A stretch of 64,000 bases of DNA from Proteromonas lacertae (Eukaryota > Sar > Bigyra > Opalinata > Proteromonadidae). Of this stretch, positions 11,973-24,589 are shown in pieces. The position numbers and the translations under genes were made by a program. The stretch is from contig NGBS01000885.1 of the NCBI GenBank assembly GCA_002245135.1, positions 1 through 64,000 of the forward strand. The letters run 5' to 3'. How positions within the stretch are numbered: position 1 is the stretch's first letter; each line of letters starts with the position of its first letter. The notes below the pieces were generated by a model, which did no database searches, was not told where the DNA came from, and worked only from the letters and a program-made list of their open reading frames with translations.

Positions 11973-13148
11973 ATGCCAATCGGTAACTTCAACTTCCAAA
12001 ATACAACCAGAATCCTGTTTGGTAAAGACACCATAAAAGAATTACCTCAATACTTACCAGAAGATAAACATTTTATCTTATGTTATGGTGGAGGTAGTAT
12101 AAAAAAATTTGGAACATATGATGCTGTTAAAAAAGCGTTAGGAAAGAGAACAGTGGAAGATTTTGGTGGAATCGAAGCAAATCCAGACTTTGACACTTTA
12201 ATGAAATGTGTAAATAGAATAAAAGAAATTGGTGTAGATAAATGCTTTTTATTAGCTGTAGGTGGTGGTTCTGTAGCTGATGGTTGTAAATTTATCGCTG
12301 CAGCTTCTTATTTCGAAGGTGATCCTTGGGAAGATTTATTATTGAAGCATGCTCCAATTAGTAAAGCAGTTCCAATCTCTGTAGTGTTGACTTTACCAGC
12401 CACTGGAAGTGAAAGTGATGAAGGAGGTGTAATATCTAGACGAAAACTACATCGAAAAGTAGCCCTTCAACATCATGAATTATTGCCAGTAGTGAGTGTA
12501 TTAGATCCTGTTTTATCTTATACTTTACCTGATAATCAAACAGCGAATGGTGTAGTAGATGCCTTTGTTCATGTTTGTGAACAATATGTGACATGGCCAT
12601 GTGATGCTGATTGTCAAGATCGATATTGTGAAGGATTAATGAAAGCTTTAATAAAGAATGGTGAAATAGTAATGAAAGAAAGAGAAAACTATACAGCTCG
12701 TGCGAATGTAGAATGGGCAGCGAATCAAGCGTTATATGGTTTATTACCATTAGGTGTGCCAGTTGATTGGTCAACACATTATATTGGTCATGAAATAACA
12801 GCGAATTTAGGATTAGATCATGGTGTAACATTGGCAATTGTTCAACCTCGATTATTTGAATATAAGATTGAACAAAAGAAAGAAAAGTTAGCAATGTTAG
12901 GTGAAGCTGTATTTGGAATAAAGAATAGTGATAAATTATGTGCAGCGAGAGAGACAATCAAAGCAATAGAACATTTCTATCATGATATAATGAAAGTTCC
13001 AACTCGAATAAGTGAATGTAAATGTAGTCAAGATAAAAGTTGGATAAAAGAAGTTTGTGATCGATTCCGAAAAGAAGGAACGAAATTGGGTGAACATGGA
13101 GATATTGGTGGTGATGAAATGGAAGTAATTTACAATAATTGTTATTAA
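11973..13148 (+). CDS. Iron-containing alcohol dehydrogenase, dispersed inverted copy
   Basis: The protein is identical over all 391 residues to the array copies, but the gene lies on the opposite strand with different flanks. DNA identity begins about 2 bases before ATG and ends about 20 bases after the stop (near 13168). Inside the gene I saw two synonymous differences, both in the first 170 bp (Thr ACC/ACT and Ala GCT/GCA). All metal ligands and cofactor motifs are intact. The upstream 205 bp, down to the SMU1 stop at 11767, do not match the array spacer, so this copy probably has its own promoter and expression pattern. Recent gene conversion of the coding region is the simplest explanation. 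Confidence 0.95.
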   Translation: MPIGNFNFQNTTRILFGKDTIKELPQYLPEDKHFILCYGGGSIKKFGTYDAVKKALGKRTVEDFGGIEANPDFDTLMKCVNRIKEIGVDKCFLLAVGGGSVADGCKFIAAASYFEGDPWEDLLLKHAPISKAVPISVVLTLPATGSESDEGGVISRRKLHRKVALQHHELLPVVSVLDPVLSYTLPDNQTANGVVDAFVHVCEQYVTWPCDADCQDRYCEGLMKALIKNGEIVMKERENYTARANVEWAANQALYGLLPLGVPVDWSTHYIGHEITANLGLDHGVTLAIVQPRLFEYKIEQKKEKLAMLGEAVFGIKNSDKLCAARETIKAIEHFYHDIMKVPTRISECKCSQDKSWIKEVCDRFRKEGTKLGEHGDIGGDEMEVIYNNCY

Positions 13149-13230
13149 AATATTGAATTAACTGAATTTCATATTTTTTGTGTTTTATTGTTAATAATTG
13201 CAGAAATAATATATTTTCATACATAGAAAA

Positions 13231-15825
13231 TTAATTAATGATTTCACATTGTTCTTTAAATTGTTTAATAAATTCTTCAGAATTATTAATACAATCTTTT
13301 ATTTTATTTTGGAATATTCTAGAATCATCTAAACTCTTCAGTATTGGCTCTAATAGTTCATCAACTGAATAATATTTACATATTCTCTCTATTTGTTGAT
13401 TTACTATAAATAATAATAAAAAGAAATATACTTGTTTCTGTATTTTCTACTACATTATTCATACTATCAAAATTCAAATTGTTGTTAAACTCATCAATAT
13501 CGTTACATATTGATTCAGTTGTGTTATTATTTTTATCTAAACTATATTCCTGTATTACATCACTTATTTTATCTATTGAATTTGTATTTGTGATTATTAT
13601 TTCTTTTGTTTCTATTGTTGATAGTTCTGATTGTAAATGATTTAATATTTTGTCTATTAATTCACTTTGATCTATTTCTATTGTTTTTCTTAACTTCTTT
13701 TGAGCTTTATTGTATGTTACAACTTGTCCTGAATTCAAATCTTCCAATTCTTTTTTAATATTTTCATTTGCTGTGTTTATTAAGTTGATATTCATTTGAT
13801 GATATTTTTATGACTTTCCTTTAGTTTTATTAATCTATTTTGAAAATTGTCATACATTTGTTTGTATGTTTTATTTACCACTTCGATTAATTCATCACAT
13901 TTTGTTACTATAAAATCAGTTGAATATGTGACATCGTTTAAATCTTTATCCATTATATTTTTGATTCTTTCACTCATTTTTTCAACATTATTTTTCAATT
14001 TGTTTATTTTTTCATATATTTTATTGATGTTACTCAGTATGTGCTTTGATCTAGTTAATTGACAATTGTTTATTATTTCATTAATATAACCATTAAATAG
14101 ATTTTGAAGGTTTTGTAACGACTATTTATTTTATATTAAATGAAATATAATAATATACAGCTTTTTGACATTCAAAGAACAGTTTAATTTGAGTATTAAT
14201 CCTCTCTTTATGTTCATATTGACAATGTCTTACATTCTCAATAGAATATTGAAATGTTTTAATACTATTAAGATAATAAATAAATAAATAAATAAATTAT
14301 AAAAAAAATATATATAAAATACTTTTGTGACATATTTTCAAATAGTTTTTGTCTTATTTCATGATTCGTATTATCTATTTGTTTATGTCTTTCAATATTC
14401 ACTAATAGTTTATCTATTTCTTCCATTGAATTCTTAATTTTCATTAATAATGACTGCGATTCGTTGTATAATCGCCTTTCTTTCTCTTTTTCTTCATCTA
14501 ATTCATTTTCTCTTATTTTTGCTTGATTTTGAATCTCATTTAAATCACTGTCAATTAAATTCAATTCATTTTCTAATGATTCTAATTCGTTGGCTTTTCT
14601 CATTAAGTCTTCATCTTGTAGTTTTATTCTTTCTAACATTTTATTATATTCATCTTCAGGGATTCTCATTCCAGATGATTTTACTTGTCTCTCAAGCTCT
14701 TTCTCAAGCTCTCTCATTTCTTTCTCTAGTTTCAACACTTCTGCTTTTCTGTTTAATTTTTGGTTAAGACTTGGTTGATTCTTTATTGACTTAGCTCTTG
14801 TTGCATATTCTAATGTAGATGTAGTCTCATCCCTTGCATTATATGATGGAGAGAATGTTGCTATAATGCAAGACATATTTTTACCACCTAGTGATTCTTG
14901 TAATAAACGTGTTAACTTACTATCTCTATATGGAACATACGGTTGTGCATCTACTAATGCTGTAATTACTCTACCTAAAGTTAATAATGATTGGTTAATC
15001 TTCTTCGCTTCAGAAGCTCTAGCAGAATCTGCCATTGTTTTACCTTGACATTCACTACCAGCTAAATCTACTAAATTCAATTTCCCAGTTCGAATTAAAT
15101 CTCCTTCTACCACAGTTTGTTTTACAACCACTGTTATTGTAAATATTGCATGTGATCTACTACTATGTTCGTTCATTCTAGTTGCTGCTGTTTTACGTTT
15201 GGAGGAGGCTTGATCTAAATAGTTATAAACATCGTATGGGTTATCCACCGTGATTTCTGTAAGATCTTGAACTATAATCCCTTTGTTTTTATCTTCATAT
15301 ATTTTTAAGTCTTCAGTTTTATTAGATAATAGATCATTTACCATCTATTAAAAATATTAAAAATATATACATACTTCTTTATATATTTCAAGATAAGATA
15401 TACTAACACTATATTCACAATCTATTTCGTAGAGTCTTTCAAATATATATTGTATTGATCGTGGTATCACACCATTCTCTTCTTTATTTTCTAAATTACC
15501 TTCCATCGTGTATGTTTTGCCTGTTCCTGTTTGACCATATGCAAATACAGTGCAATTATATCCGCCTAATACTTCGTCTAATATATTCTGAATACATTCA
15601 TCAAAAACCTCAGCTTGTGTGGATGTTTGTGAAAATACTTTATCAAATTTGTATGTTCTAAGAGCTTGTGAATCTCTTCCTCGTTTATATGAAACTGTGA
15701 CAAGATTTCTAAATTCATCACACTGAACAGATGATAAACTACCTTCTTCTTTAGTAAGAGGCCTATTAAAATAGATAAATATAATACCTGCATCTAGCGA
15801 TAACCTGAATATTCTTTTCTGGCAT
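13231..15825 (-). CDS. Kinesin-5-like motor (first of two)
   Basis: Plus-end microtubule motor of the bipolar kinesin-5/BimC type. The N terminus reads MPEKNIQVIARCRPLTKEE. P-loop AYGQTGTGKTYTMEG, switch I NEHSSRSHAIF, switch II LVDLAGSE and neck region KSIKNQPSLNQKLNRKAEVL all match kinesin-5. Introns seen include 15763-15787 (25 nt, the shortest here) and 15345-15374. A coiled-coil stalk and helical tail follow, ending at TAA 13231. The frame is broken once near 13795, where a run of three A would need a fourth; this may be a sequence error. I see no clear BimC box in the tail. Length would be about 800 residues, shorter than typical Eg5. The start ATG lies only 157 bp from the convergent-side carrier gene stop. 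Confidence 0.88.
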
Positions 15826-15982
15826 TTTTAAAAAACAAAATTTTAAATTTTGAAACGACTAATTTTGTTATAATTATTTTTTTCATGATACAAAGAGAGT
15901 ATACCAAACAAAAACAATAAAAAATACATATAGTTATACAAACAAGAAAATAATAATAATAACATATGTCATTGACACTAAT

Positions 15983-17245
15983 TTATCTTTTTTCTTTCTT
16001 ATCAAAAACACCAAGGCAGAATAATATTCTTTTCACACTTTCATAGGTTCCCCAAGATAAACCAACTGCAGGAAAATTAAATAAAGCTCTAGGTCCAACA
16101 CCTCTGAAAAATGATAGAAGTCCTTCATTTTTCTAATCATAATATCTTATAAATAAGTATATATACAAATATCTTATAGGATGTATCAATCAAACCATAG
16201 TACATCCTATTATCATGAATTTCAGCCATAACTCTACCTTTATAATTCAAATGTGCTTTAACGTGATGTACTGGATCTGGTAACATTCTTCTCTTCCTTT
16301 CTCTCTTCACTTTATGGTATAATGCATGAATCTCTTTTCTAGATTTCCCTTTTAACTCACCTAACTCAATACCATATTCAGACTCTAATACTTTATAAAA
16401 GTCTTTATGTAATTCAACATTAATTTCAGTTTTATTTTGCCAAACTTCATGTTTCTTCACATGTTGAGTTTGTAATCTTGTTTTCACTACATCAAGTGGA
16501 CAAGTCAATGCAGCGGCTGCAGAACCTGCAATTCCACCACTTAAGAAGAAGACTACTGGGTTTAACTTACCACTAGGATTCATTTTCTTTTTTAACCATT
16601 CGTTGATTGGTAACATTATTGCTGAATAAGGTACTCCCAGAATTAAGGTGGTTGGATAACTTCTGAAGAGTGTACCGACTCCTTCTACTTTGAATATTTG
16701 ATGGAATGCCTTACTTATTCTACCATTATATTCACCTATTTGTAATCTTTGCTTGATTACATCGAATGGAGTCATGCATAGATCATGAAGGGCTGTTGCA
16801 CCTACACCTGCACAACTGATTGCTAGTGATTCATGTCTAGTTTTATTAATTAAAAATACATAAATATATTGCTAATTAAAAAAAGATATCCGGCATTTTT
16901 GATGTGAAATATGATTTAAATTGTTCATATACAGTAAAATACACAGCATGAGATGGAATACAAGCAAGCAAAACAGTTGAAACACCTTTCCACAGTCTAA
17001 TAAACCCTTTTTGTTTAACCATCTTATAAGCCAATTTAAAAGCATTATCTTTAATACCTTCAGCATTTGATACTTGGTAGTGCGTCTAAATAAAAATAAA
17101 TAACTTTCAATACCTTCAATGTATCAACTGGGAACATAACAGCATGCTCAGTCACTCCACCAGATATACCGGATATCATATGCACATAGAATGGAACGGA
17201 TTTCGGATCCCATTCTTCCCAATTCTCATTAACTTCTATATCCAT
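15983..17245 (-). CDS. Mitoferrin-like mitochondrial carrier (SLC25 family)
   Basis: Inner-membrane carrier, probably for iron. The three family signatures occur in order: PVDTLK, PFDVIKQRLQ and PLDVVKTRLQ. Mitoferrin-like context includes HMISGISGGVTEHAVMFPVD, HDLCMTPFDVIKQRLQ and RSYPTTLILGVPYSA. In the third repeat the loop after RLQTQ is enlarged to nearly 90 residues, rich in Lys, Arg, Glu and His, before GLIDTSYKIF. Exons are split by GTAT...TAG introns, including one between IF and KNEG near 16136-16170. The join between FTSKMPD and HESLAIS (about 16855-16895) lacks an obvious GT donor, so either a non-canonical splice site or a base error is present. The protein ends DKKEKR. Confidence 0.82.
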
Positions 17246-17558
17246 TTTTAAAATTTGTTCGTTTTACACATTCTTTTTAACAAAAAAACAAACTAATTCC
17301 ACCCAAAATTCTATTGGTAATTAATTTTTGTCCTACTGTATAAAAACACTGTTATTTTTATGGTTGTATATCTATCTGTAGAACTTGTGTTTGAGTGGAT
17401 TTACTTTATTTTTTATAAAAATTTTAAAATTGCTATTGTTTAAACACATTATATATGATTATCATTTTCTGAGTTTGTTTACTATCTGTATTAGTTTTTT
17501 CATAAAAGAAATAACGAATATAATTTATTTGTCCCAATTTTATTGTTTGATTTTTTTC
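17246..17558. other. Intergenic between divergent genes
   Basis: This AT-rich gap of 313 bp separates the divergent starts of the carrier (minus) and the C2HC-finger gene (plus). I see no RNA gene or repeat in it. It presumably holds both promoters. Confidence 0.5.
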
Positions 17559-18073
17559 ATGTCTAAGACAGTTTGCAAGTATTAACTTTATTTGTTCATT
17601 TATTAGATATTGTAATTTACCATATTATAATATTAATGAACATCTTCAACTTGTATATCATAATATATTTTTGTAGTGTTCAAAAGCACCTCAAAATTGT
17701 CCAACAGATAATTCTACTGATCAATTAGTTTTAGATGAAGTGACAAAACGTAAACTTGTAGGAAACCCTATATCAAATATTACTCCAAGTGAAAGATTAA
17801 ATTTGTTGTCAAGACTCCAAAAAAGGACTGGTTATTCTGCTACCCCTGATGAAATACCTCAAGACTTGTTTCAATTACATCCTTTAGAAACTGTTGATTA
17901 TAACTACCTAGATACAAGTAGTATAAAACAATTAGAAGATAGAAAAAACGAACTAGAGAAGATGGAAAGAGATTTTCTTCAGAAAATATCCGTTATTGAG
18001 TATATTTATTAAATCTTATAATTATCTTAGAGATGAATGTTCTAAGTTCTATTACCAAGAAGACGACGAATGA
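17559..18073 (+). CDS. Small protein with N-terminal C2HC zinc-finger-like motif
   Basis: Four exons joined by clear GTAT/TAG introns: 17559-17578, 17607-17652, 17677-17999 and 18031-18073. The product is about 142 residues. The N terminus MSKTVCKYCNLPYYNINEHL followed by QLC gives Cys-x2-Cys...His-x3-Cys, a compact finger like UBZ or Rad18 types. A middle segment has SERLNLLSRLQKRTGYS, followed by a predicted coiled coil (KQLEDRKNELEKMERDFLQK) and an acidic tail ending at TGA. I do not recognise the family, and ubiquitin or nucleic-acid binding is only a guess. The first two tiny exons come from splice signals and continuity of the finger. Confidence 0.65.
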
Positions 18074-19007
18074 GTAATATAATTTAATAGTTAATTACTT
18101 GATTATATGATTTAAATACAATAACGAGTTTACAATAGTAATTTTAGTATTTTAAAAACTAAATTGAGATATAATATATGTTCTTAAAGTCCAGAAGAAG
18201 TATATGGATAAGAATACAGCAAATATAGTGTCGTATGGTCAATTGGATGTAAATTATTCTATGAATAGAAGATTAAAATACTCATAGAAAATTTAATGAC
18301 AAATGGAATACTAGAGAAGAAATGTAAATGAGAATTTAATTTCTCTTCTAATGTTTCACTTCTCATTAAATTATTTTATGAGCTGTTTAAAACTCCATTC
18401 AATATAATATACATTCAATTGATCGTTAGACATTACTTTCTAATCCATTTAAAACTTCAGGACTTTCCAAACATATACTATACATTTTCTGAATTCAGTT
18501 TCTTAAAGCCTAAAATCATTGCCTTAATATGTCTACAACTCGTTATTGTCTGATTAAAGTAGAAATTTCTAAATCTAATAATTTCTCATGTATAATGCAT
18601 GGTGAGTATTGAATTATCTATAAAATATAAATATTTGAATATTTAATAAATTTGGCATTCTTTTGCCCACTAATAACTATAATTAGTTAAAACTGAGGAT
18701 AGAGAAAGCAGTATATAACACTGAATAAGAACAATTAACAACTTAAACAACTAATCATTCGTGCAACAGTGTATTTTTATAATTAGATTGAGTTTATAGT
18801 AATATATACCTCTATTACTTCCACAATTTTATTATTACAATCCATTTAATAAGTTTATTTCAATTAATTTCATTTTCATTGCATTTTTACTTCAGCATGA
18901 TGAGAAAAGTGAAATGCAAATCTTATAAAATGTAATTATTCAAGCCACATGTTCAAGCTTTTATTTTATTTTTCAAAAAATAATTTCACAAAATAAAAAT
19001 TACAAAG
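18074..19007. other. Gene-poor stretch with a kinase relic
   Basis: About 930 bp without an intact gene. Apart from the kinase-like fragment at 18188-18328 I see no tRNA, repeat or open frame of note. The last 100 bp before 19008 is probably the 3' end of the VPS15 transcript. Confidence 0.5.
18188..18328 (+). pseudogene. Protein kinase fragment, decayed
   Basis: Translation in one frame gives SPEEVYG, a stop, EYSKYSVVWSIGCKLFYE, another stop, then helical residues. This resembles the APE-to-helix-F part of a protein kinase, where SPE and D-x-W-S-x-G-C are landmarks; here the Asp is Val. Two in-frame stops and the absence of the rest of the domain mark it as a relic. It is too short to assign a kinase group. 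Confidence 0.5.
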
Positions 19008-22000
19008 TTAGTTCCATACTTTAATAACACCATCTCTACTACCAGACAAAATAAATCTTGATAATGTCAAATTCGAAGAAGCACTGGGTGTATAAGCTGT
19101 TAATAACTCCATTGTCTTAATGGAATCCAAATGTGATACTGGTGGCAATAATATACCTCTTCCTTCCATTTCAGGGAATGATCTTCCACTTATAGGTAGA
19201 GATAATGGTCCTTGTGACAATGTAAATGAAGATGTAATAGAAGTAAATGTAGGATGACCATCTCCTGGATTAACACCAGAAATCAAGTAACTGTTATTCC
19301 CAGAGAGTAAATTCCAATACGTAATTCTTCTATCATCACCAGCAGATATAACATAATTATTATTTGACCCTTCTGGTATTAGAATACTGTTAATTTGCGG
19401 ATCGTTGTTATTCTGGTAGATTGTATTGCTTAAATTGTTAGTATCTTCATCAGGGTTGAATTCTTCAACAGCAGGACGAGGTGATGGTTGTACATTCAAT
19501 AAACTGTCTAATTAATTAATATATATATATAAATATAATATACTTGTGTCATATAAAGCTGTATTAAGTGATTGTTCAATCAAAGATGACTTTCTCTTCG
19601 CCATACTCTCATTAATATTATTCGGTAAAACTCTTAAAGTGTGTAATAATTCACCTGTATTTAAGTTAAAGCAATCTAATTCATTATGTCCACTAGCCAC
19701 CCAACATACTGGATTATAAGGTGGATTTCTCCATACTACTGGTTTCAATTGATTGATTCTCTGTTTATCATTATGTCTCCACAATTTCAATAATAAATTA
19801 TATCTCAAATCCCATAATCCAATATAACCTTTGCTTGTTCCTACCACACACCAAGTTTGATCATTACCTACACCAATTGTAGTAATTGTACCTAATTCAG
19901 CAGGTAATGTGAGAAAACTATCACTTAGATTGTTTCTAATATCTAATAAATGGATTTTTGAGCTTTGTGTACCATATAATAACACTGTAGTAGAGTTAGT
20001 AGTGAATTGATTCATTGTATAAATTGCACCTTCACCTGATCCAGTTCTATGAATGGAAGTTGCACTATTTACACTGTAATTATCACCTTGTGAAACTCCT
20101 TCAACTTTTGTGGGTAAATATTCAACTCTGCAGATATGAATTGAACCTTGATCACTTGAACTAGCGAATGTGTGACTATTATCTAAGAATAATATATCAG
20201 TAATTCTTCCACCTTGACTTTTATCTGTTAGTTTGGATTTATAACCTACATCACGTTCTAATCCTCTTGTTTCCCATATTTTCACTGTTCCATCATCACT
20301 ACAACTGCTGAAGAAGTTCATATCTTGACTTACAGCTATTTTGTTAATACTATTGGTATGTTCTTTGATAGTGGTAATTAAGTTACCTTTAGGAAACCAA
20401 TCACTGAATTTGATATTACCAAACGGGTTTGAAATGTACTTTTTGTATTCTTTACCTTGGACAGTTCGTAATGTACCGAGATCTTGAGGTAACTTGGGGA
20501 GATTTAATGAAATAATACGTTTCTAATATAATAATGTGATAAAAATAATAATAAAATGATATAAGAAAAGAAAAAAAATAACACAAATAAGTTAAACAGT
20601 ATTATATATATATATATATATATATACCTCTAATAATGGTGTATTTAATGTCATTATTACATCTTCCTTTGATATAACTGGTTTATTTGCTTCACCACCT
20701 TCTTCCTTTGGTGTATTGGGAGATTGTTTTCTAATTATTGTACCAACTTTATTAACGGATATTCCATATTCATTGAAGAGATAATTAGCATCTTCTACTT
20801 CAGTATATCTTCTACCAGTAGTTGGAGTATGATTGATTTTACGATATAAACTGCCTGTTTTCATACTGGGAATCTAAATAAAACATAAATCAGAAAAAAA
20901 AAGAGATATATATACATGAATTGTTTTGGGTTTTATATTTGTAATAATATTCAAATTATTACTATTCATCTCATTCGTAGCATTCAACAAATTATCCAAT
21001 TCGAATGTATTTTGTCTTTTTGATAAATGATTATATAAAACAATCATTTCTTCACTCAGTGGTTGTGGGCTTTGAGGTATTGTTAATGTCATTGAATCTC
21101 TATTGGGCGTATTAGAACCTGTGGCTTCAGCACTTTGAATTATTTCAATACTTTCAAATTCTTCACGTTTTACTGGTGGGTTGATTATATCATCTAATAT
21201 ATCTTTTGTCCAGATATATCCATAGAGTGTTTTTCCTTTGATTAAATAACTTTCTAATGGTGTAATCATGTAATAGGAGGATAAGGCTGGTCCCCAGATA
21301 TTGTAAGCAGCAATAATGACATTGAGAACGAGAGAACGTATATTTTTGGAGGGATATAGTAATAGTGGAATCTAAGAATATAATGATAAATATGTAAAAA
21401 ATTAAGTAAAAAAAAAAAAGGAATAAAAATGATGAAATAATCAATATATATATATATATATATACTGTTTCTGTTATTAAGCTTAACATTGATTCATTAC
21501 CAAATACTCCATTCTCAAATAACTTCTTCAAATTCTCCAAAGTTGTCATAATTACATATTCATTACTATCTATCAACAATGTGATCAAATTATTCAGAAT
21601 TTCCTTCTTTATAACATCCTTTGGTAAAATAGAACATATCTTTGGTAGATGGGTGAGAAATTCAATCTTTATATCTGGATCACTGGTCTTTAATAATGAC
21701 AAGAATTGACCTAATATTGAATCACCTAAATTACCTCCAAAGAAGTCAGAAAATAGTGATAAGTTCTTACATAATGCAATGTTAATTGTACTGTTATTTT
21801 GAGAGATTAATTTAGATATGATGGTTTGAACGGAGGCTTGAAGTAATCTTAAATCTAAATCATAATGACTAGTGGAAGATTCAGTTTTGGAATGCAAAAA
21901 CATATTGTTTTCTAATAATAATTTGGATAAAACGGCTAGTTTTCCTAATACATGACTGATTGCTATTTTTACTATTTCATCAGTACTATTTATAAATAAA

Positions 22001-23897
22001 ATAATTAAATTGAATTAAATATATACTTTTCATTTGTTAATGATGAAAATACAGGCAATATATAATCAATATATAATGACGATTCAGTAATTGGATAATT
22101 ATCGATTGACTCCAATATATTCACTAGTAATTCAATAGCATGAATTCTGACAATGGCATTTTCTTCTTCAGTAATAATTGCTAATAAATATGGAACGAGT
22201 CTCTCTAATTTGATATTAATATAACAATAATGACAGAAATGGTTTAATATCTGAAAACACATGATTTTAGTTTGAGGGAGTTGTACTGAACGAATATGTG
22301 ATAAAATTAACTCCATTGGAAATACAACTTGAGGAATTGCTATAAAATATATAAATATAAGAAGAAAAATGAAAGAAAAAGAAAATACAAAAAATACAAC
22401 AATACAGTAATACAGTGTATAAGTGTATATATATATATACGTTCACCATAATCAAACACTATATTAGTATCATCTCTTGGCGGAATCATTGATAATGCTC
22501 TTTCTGACCTTCTATTACCTTCACTATTAATTTTCTCACATTCTTCCTTAATCTCATTCAATCTAGCCGTTTCACTTCCAGCTCCACTTTTGATATACCT
22601 TTTATTATTATTATCTTCACTATTTCTTTCATCAAATACAGGTAAATCACTGTACAATGAATTCTCTCGCTTTCTACCAAAATTTTTAGATTGATTTTGT
22701 TGATTAGGTGGTAATTCTTTTCCTAATATTTCTTTAAATATTTCACTCTGATTTTCTTGAATATAATACATTCTACTATCCGGTGAATTATATTTGGGTG
22801 ATAATAACACCTTTAAGAAATCGAATAATTTCTGGAAATATTTAGGGAACAGAGTTTCTGAAAATTTTTGGATATAAGAAGAAGCGCTCAATCTTTTACA
22901 AGGGTCTAAATCAATCATGGACAAAATCAATTTTTTAATTTCACTATCTTCAATTCTTTTTTCCAATAACACTTCAGGATTAAGTTCTTTATTTCTAAAC
23001 TTCAATAATGAGGTTAAATCGAACAAAGGTTCACCTTCAAAGAATAATTCTGCAATAACACAACCCATAGAGAAAATATCCATACTTGGTAATAGTCCTG
23101 TTGCAATTTTATTTTGATAATTTTTATCTGCTTCACCAAATTCAGTTGGTAATTCAATATTATTTATACTATATTACAATGTAAAATATTTTTTTATATT
23201 TATTATACTCTTTTCTGAATCGTTCTGGTGCTATATAACATCTTTCTCTTCCATGAGATTCAAAGAAATAGGAGAAATATAATGAAGCATTATCATCTGC
23301 TATATAGGTTGGTTTGTAACATGCAAAATCTGTTAAAAATAACCAGTTCCAACTAGTCACTAAAATATTCTCTGATTTTATATCACCATGACAATAATTT
23401 GCACTATGTAATTGTTCCAAAGACTTTAAACAGAGATATGCAATCCATAATTTCTCACAATGTGTGTAGAATGGTACAGTACTAAGATATTATATATTTA
23501 ATAACTATAATTTATACTTTACTCTTCTATATAATGTGTTATATAACTTCTGTCTGATTAATAACGCTACATTGTATTTCTTACTATCATAAGTTGCAGA
23601 ATACGGTAAAATATTGTGCTGAATGCTTGGATTCAAATTCAATGAATAATTATGGATTATATCCTGATATTGCTTCAGATCTTCATTTTCACTCTGCTTC
23701 GGATATACTTTGACAATAAAAAAGCCATCGTCACCTTCACACTCACAAGTCTTCATAAATTTACCTGCACTTACAGTATTCTATTATTATCAAATAAAAT
23801 ACAAAATTCATACTTTAAACACATAGGATGATATATCAGTAACAAAAGTATGAAGATCATTCTTCAATGTAACTCTTGTAGTTGGCACATTCCCCAT
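19008..23897 (-). CDS. VPS15: VPS15 / PIK3R4, regulatory subunit of class III PI3K
   Basis: Scaffold kinase of the VPS34 complex, which makes PI3P on endosomes and autophagosomes. I start at ATG 23897: MGNVPTTRVTL offers the N-myristoylation glycine typical of VPS15, and exon 1 (23814-23897) joins in frame to the next exon over a 33-nt intron at 23781-23813. The kinase part has NYCHGDIKSENILVTSWNW and LTDFACYKPTY with CYIAPERF, all VPS15 hallmarks. The middle holds HEAT repeats (about 21200-22900). The C-terminal half is a WD40 propeller (about 19008-20550) ending in GSRDGVIKVWN. Many introns of 25-60 nt interrupt it; several contain short AT microsatellites, for example near 20605 and 21450. 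Length about 1,450 residues matches the family. Confidence 0.95.
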
Positions 23898-24057
23898 TTT
23901 AAAATCTTTATGAAAAGATATCAAACCTACGGCTTGAATTTATTTTTTTATTGTGTTTTTTTTAAAACAATTGAAGTGTAATAATGCTAAACAATATTTA
24001 CCATCAATACTATTCACTCTATTATTACAAACAAAACTATAAAATAAAATAGTTAAA

Positions 24058-24499
24058 TTATGATTGTTGTGGAGCTTCAGGAATTGCATTTTCTTGTTCT
24101 CCTCCTGTTAGTTCGATTAGCAATTGCCAATCTGATGGATTATCTAATTTCACTGATTTCTTTAAACACTCTATTGCTTCTTTTTTCTCTACAAGAATTT
24201 ATACATGATTAAATATACTATTAACAGCTATATATGTTCGAGCTAATACTTGGTAAGCATTATACTATTAAAAATAATTATTCTGTTCAATACATTTGTA
24301 GGATCATTATCTATAGCTTTTTTAAAACTATAAATTGCATAATTATATTTCTTTCTATTGTGAAATCCAACACCAGCTCTAAACCAACCTAGACTTGACT
24401 TTGGAAGCTATTAAATGATATAAAAACTCATATTTATACCATTCCTATTCTCTTCTTGATCCAAGTTTCAGTATCATCTAAATCATCTTCAATTGACAT
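24058..24499 (-). CDS. Small TPR protein
   Basis: Four exons joined by introns of about 30 nt (the first 24408-24439). The product begins MSIEDDLDDTETWIKKRIGM and contains two TPR-like helix pairs: LGWFRAGVGFHNRKKYNYAI with FKKAIDNDPTN, and YNAYQVLARTYIAVN with AIECLKKSVKLD. It ends in PEAPQQS. About 115 residues. Small TPR proteins are usually co-chaperone-like adaptors; no C-terminal motif identifies a partner. The start is the only ATG upstream in frame. It is divergent from the next gene, whose open frame begins about 90 bp away. Confidence 0.7.
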
Positions 24500-24589
24500 T
24501 TCTATTCCTCAAAAAATCTATTTTGAAACAAAAAACGGTTTGAGATAAATCAAGCTTTTATTTGATAGTTTGTTTTTAATATAGCAAGA

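Noticed and set aside
18074-19007. tRNA or other RNA gene in the gap
   Set aside because: No cloverleaf-like arms or conserved T-loop sequence could be recognised by eye.
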